A DNA stretch of 7,581 nt, from the NCBI GenBank assembly GCA_030610225.1, contig JAUWSD010000056.1, positions 1 through 7,581 on the forward strand, given 5' to 3'. A program made the position numbers and the translations under genes. Under the pieces are notes generated by a model. It was not told where the DNA came from and ran no database searches. It worked only from the letters and a program-made list of their open reading frames with translations. How positions within the stretch are numbered: position 1 is the stretch's first letter; every line of letters starts with the position of its first letter. This document shows positions 6,377-7,581 of this stretch, piece after piece. The stretch comes from Chloroflexota bacterium. Lineage in GTDB: Bacteria > Chloroflexota > Anaerolineae > Anaerolineales > UBA11579.

Positions 6377-7183
6377 TTATTTCCTGGAAATCATTGATTC
6401 GAGCGATTCTTGATATCTTTCAGGGAAGAACTCGAGATTTTGCTTTATGAGCTTTATGAAATTTTTATTCTTATTCTCCTGAGATGCATATATCTGACGT
6501 ATCAGGAACATCATTTCATCTGGAGATTGCCGTGCCAGTGATTTAAAAATTGGATTCATAAGTGAGCGCAATGAGAACGGCGGCTCAGAAAAGTGGGGTA
6601 AGAGTAGTTTGAAAACTGGCGGAAGGTCGATGACGCTTCTTTCTTTGAGTATGACTGTGATTGAGAGCAGGGATAGGCGAATTAAGGACTGGTTTTCTGA
6701 TCCCAGCCATTTGTTCAGGTATTCCAGATATAGGGGCCAATTTTCCTGATGGACAGCGAGAAGGGGATGTGAGGCAAACTCTTTCAATAAAAGTTCTTCG
6801 TGGCAGGATTTTGTCCAATCTTCTATTAGATCGAATGTTGCTGGGGCATCTTGTGCAGGCAGGAGACCCAGCAATCTAACCGCAAAGACGCGCTTTTCCA
6901 ACACCATTTCATTCCAAAGTAAATTGGCAAGCTGCAGGGTGGCTTCAGGATCATTTACAACTGATGGTGAGATCTCGACCAAGATAGTTCTGAGAACAGG
7001 ATCCTGAACCTTGTAAGCTTTTACTTTGGATTTTGAACCGGAGGGTTTGCCGGGCTTGATAGTGCGATTTGAATAGAAATCCAATAACTGGGTGAAATGA
7101 AAATCAAATCTTTTTGGTTCAGTGAAATATACAGCAAGTTCAACGGCTTGCTTTCTGAGACGGGCTAATTGGATGGCTGGCAA
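6377..7183 (-). CDS. HEAT-repeat protein, AlkD-like DNA alkylation repair family (tentative)
   Basis: 268 residues, predicted soluble and almost entirely alpha-helical, with paired amphipathic helices of HEAT-like character. The segment LANLLWNEMVLEKRVFAVRLL (85-105) matches the AlkD-family pattern of an LW followed by E-x-R and an A-x-x-LL helix. DPVLRTI (61-67) and SLIRLSLLSI (166-175) correspond to other conserved helices of that family. AlkD enzymes remove N3- and N7-alkylated purines from DNA. The helix with EDW (121-123) is where I would expect the Trp/Asp active-site region, but the usual catalytic Asp is not obvious, so this may be a non-catalytic relative. The only usable start is TTG at 7183, because an in-frame TAA lies a few codons upstream and no ATG occurs until about residue 93. 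It begins 2 nt after the LOG-like gene stop, so translational coupling is likely. No clear terminator follows before the rpsO promoter. Confidence 0.6.
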   Translation of the reverse strand: MPAIQLARLRKQAVELAVYFTEPKRFDFHFTQLLDFYSNRTIKPGKPSGSKSKVKAYKVQDPVLRTILVEISPSVVNDPEATLQLANLLWNEMVLEKRVFAVRLLGLLPAQDAPATFDLIEDWTKSCHEELLLKEFASHPLLAVHQENWPLYLEYLNKWLGSENQSLIRLSLLSITVILKERSVIDLPPVFKLLLPHFSEPPFSLRSLMNPIFKSLARQSPDEMMFLIRQIYASQENKNKNFIKLIKQNLEFFPERYQESLESMISRK

Positions 7184-7185
7184 GG

Positions 7186-7581
7186 TTAAGCCCCGTTAAT
7201 CAATTTGAAGGCTTCATGGACATCAGGGGCGAATTGAAGCAGATGTCTTGTGTCGTGGTGAGTGTATTCGCCGAGATATTCGTAGAAGGCATTGAATGTT
7301 TGATACCAGCCTTCTCCGACAAGTGTGAGAGGGCGGGTTGGGACTGAAGATGTCTGCATTTGATTCCACATCATACCGATCTCGGTCAGCGTACCTGGTC
7401 CTCCTGGGAGGGCGACAGCTGTATCGCAGTTGTCTATAAGCGCAAATATCCTTTCCCGCAGGGTTTCAAAACGCATTTCTTCTGCTACCCATTTATTGGG
7501 TGAGACGGGTCTCCATGATTCGATCTGCTGGCATGTGACGCCGATGACATGGCCGCCGTTCTCAGATGCACCGCGGGAGAC
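7186..7581 (-). CDS. LOG-family (putative nucleotide phosphoribohydrolase) protein, 5' end outside window
   Basis: The frame is open to the window edge and the first visible codons are protein-like, so the start lies beyond 7581; 131 codons are visible. The fragment has the Rossmann-type LOG features: GGHVIGV at 9-15, RERIFALIDNCDTAVAL leading into PGGPGTLTE at 59-67 (the PGGxGTxxE signature with its catalytic Glu), with Arg 44 in the helix before it. LOG proteins of the cytokinin-activating type hydrolyse nucleoside 5'-monophosphates to base and ribose 5-phosphate; such genes were long misannotated as lysine decarboxylases. Many bacterial members have no proven substrate, and some SLOG proteins act as nucleotide sensors, so the reaction is inferred only. 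It is the promoter-proximal partner of the AlkD-like gene. Confidence 0.83.
   Translation of the reverse strand, partial: VSRGASENGGHVIGVTCQQIESWRPVSPNKWVAEEMRFETLRERIFALIDNCDTAVALPGGPGTLTEIGMMWNQMQTSSVPTRPLTLVGEGWYQTFNAFYEYLGEYTHHDTRHLLQFAPDVHEAFKLINGA

Noticed and set aside
6331..6415. Strong Shine-Dalgarno-like AAGGAGG on the plus strand followed by TTG and an 18-codon frame.
   Set aside because: The spacing to TTG is only 3 nt, the frame is tiny, and it overlaps the spacer of the minus-strand rpsO promoter and the end of the AlkD-like gene. Chance is the simplest reading.

Overview
The window is ordinary bacterial chromosome, about 45-47% GC by eye and densely coding. It holds seven genes, two of them cut by the window edges. 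I see no mobile element, CRISPR array, tRNA or rRNA gene. The Mur ligase details (an EDPR acceptor-site motif and the KGHEQSM segment) and the overall gene set resemble members of the Chloroflexota, class Anaerolineae. This is an impression from protein character and not a search result, so treat the taxonomy as tentative.

Left half, plus strand (1-3550): the end of a MurE-type peptidoglycan ligase gene, then a 12-helix UMF1-type (Atg22-like) major facilitator transporter, then a PlsC-type 1-acyl-glycerol-3-phosphate acyltransferase. The transporter and acyltransferase genes are 2 nt apart and look co-transcribed. The three genes share an envelope theme (cell wall, membrane transport, phospholipid synthesis). 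A perfect 28-bp palindrome with T-runs on both sides (3564-3591) separates this group from the convergent genes and should terminate transcription in both directions.

Right half, minus strand (reading 7581 down to 3617): the end of a LOG-family (PGGxGTxxE) nucleotide phosphoribohydrolase-like gene, then 2 nt later a HEAT-repeat, AlkD-like DNA alkylation repair protein starting at TTG. Next comes a clear extended -10 promoter driving rpsO (ribosomal protein S15), followed by pnp (polynucleotide phosphorylase). The rpsO-pnp order is the classical one known from E. coli and many other bacteria.

The least ordinary parts are the two untranslated leaders. The rpsO leader carries a 9-bp hairpin containing a G-U/G-C step, the kind of element ribosomal protein S15 recognises, so S15 autoregulation is plausible. 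The rpsO-pnp spacer holds an attenuator-like hairpin right after rpsO. Further on, the pnp Shine-Dalgarno sequence lies in the apical loop of a perfect 8-bp inverted repeat, and a complementary anti-Shine-Dalgarno sequence lies 27 nt upstream. Together these could form a two-state translational control of pnp. I found no evidence of a wholly new multi-gene system here; these RNA elements are the best leads.
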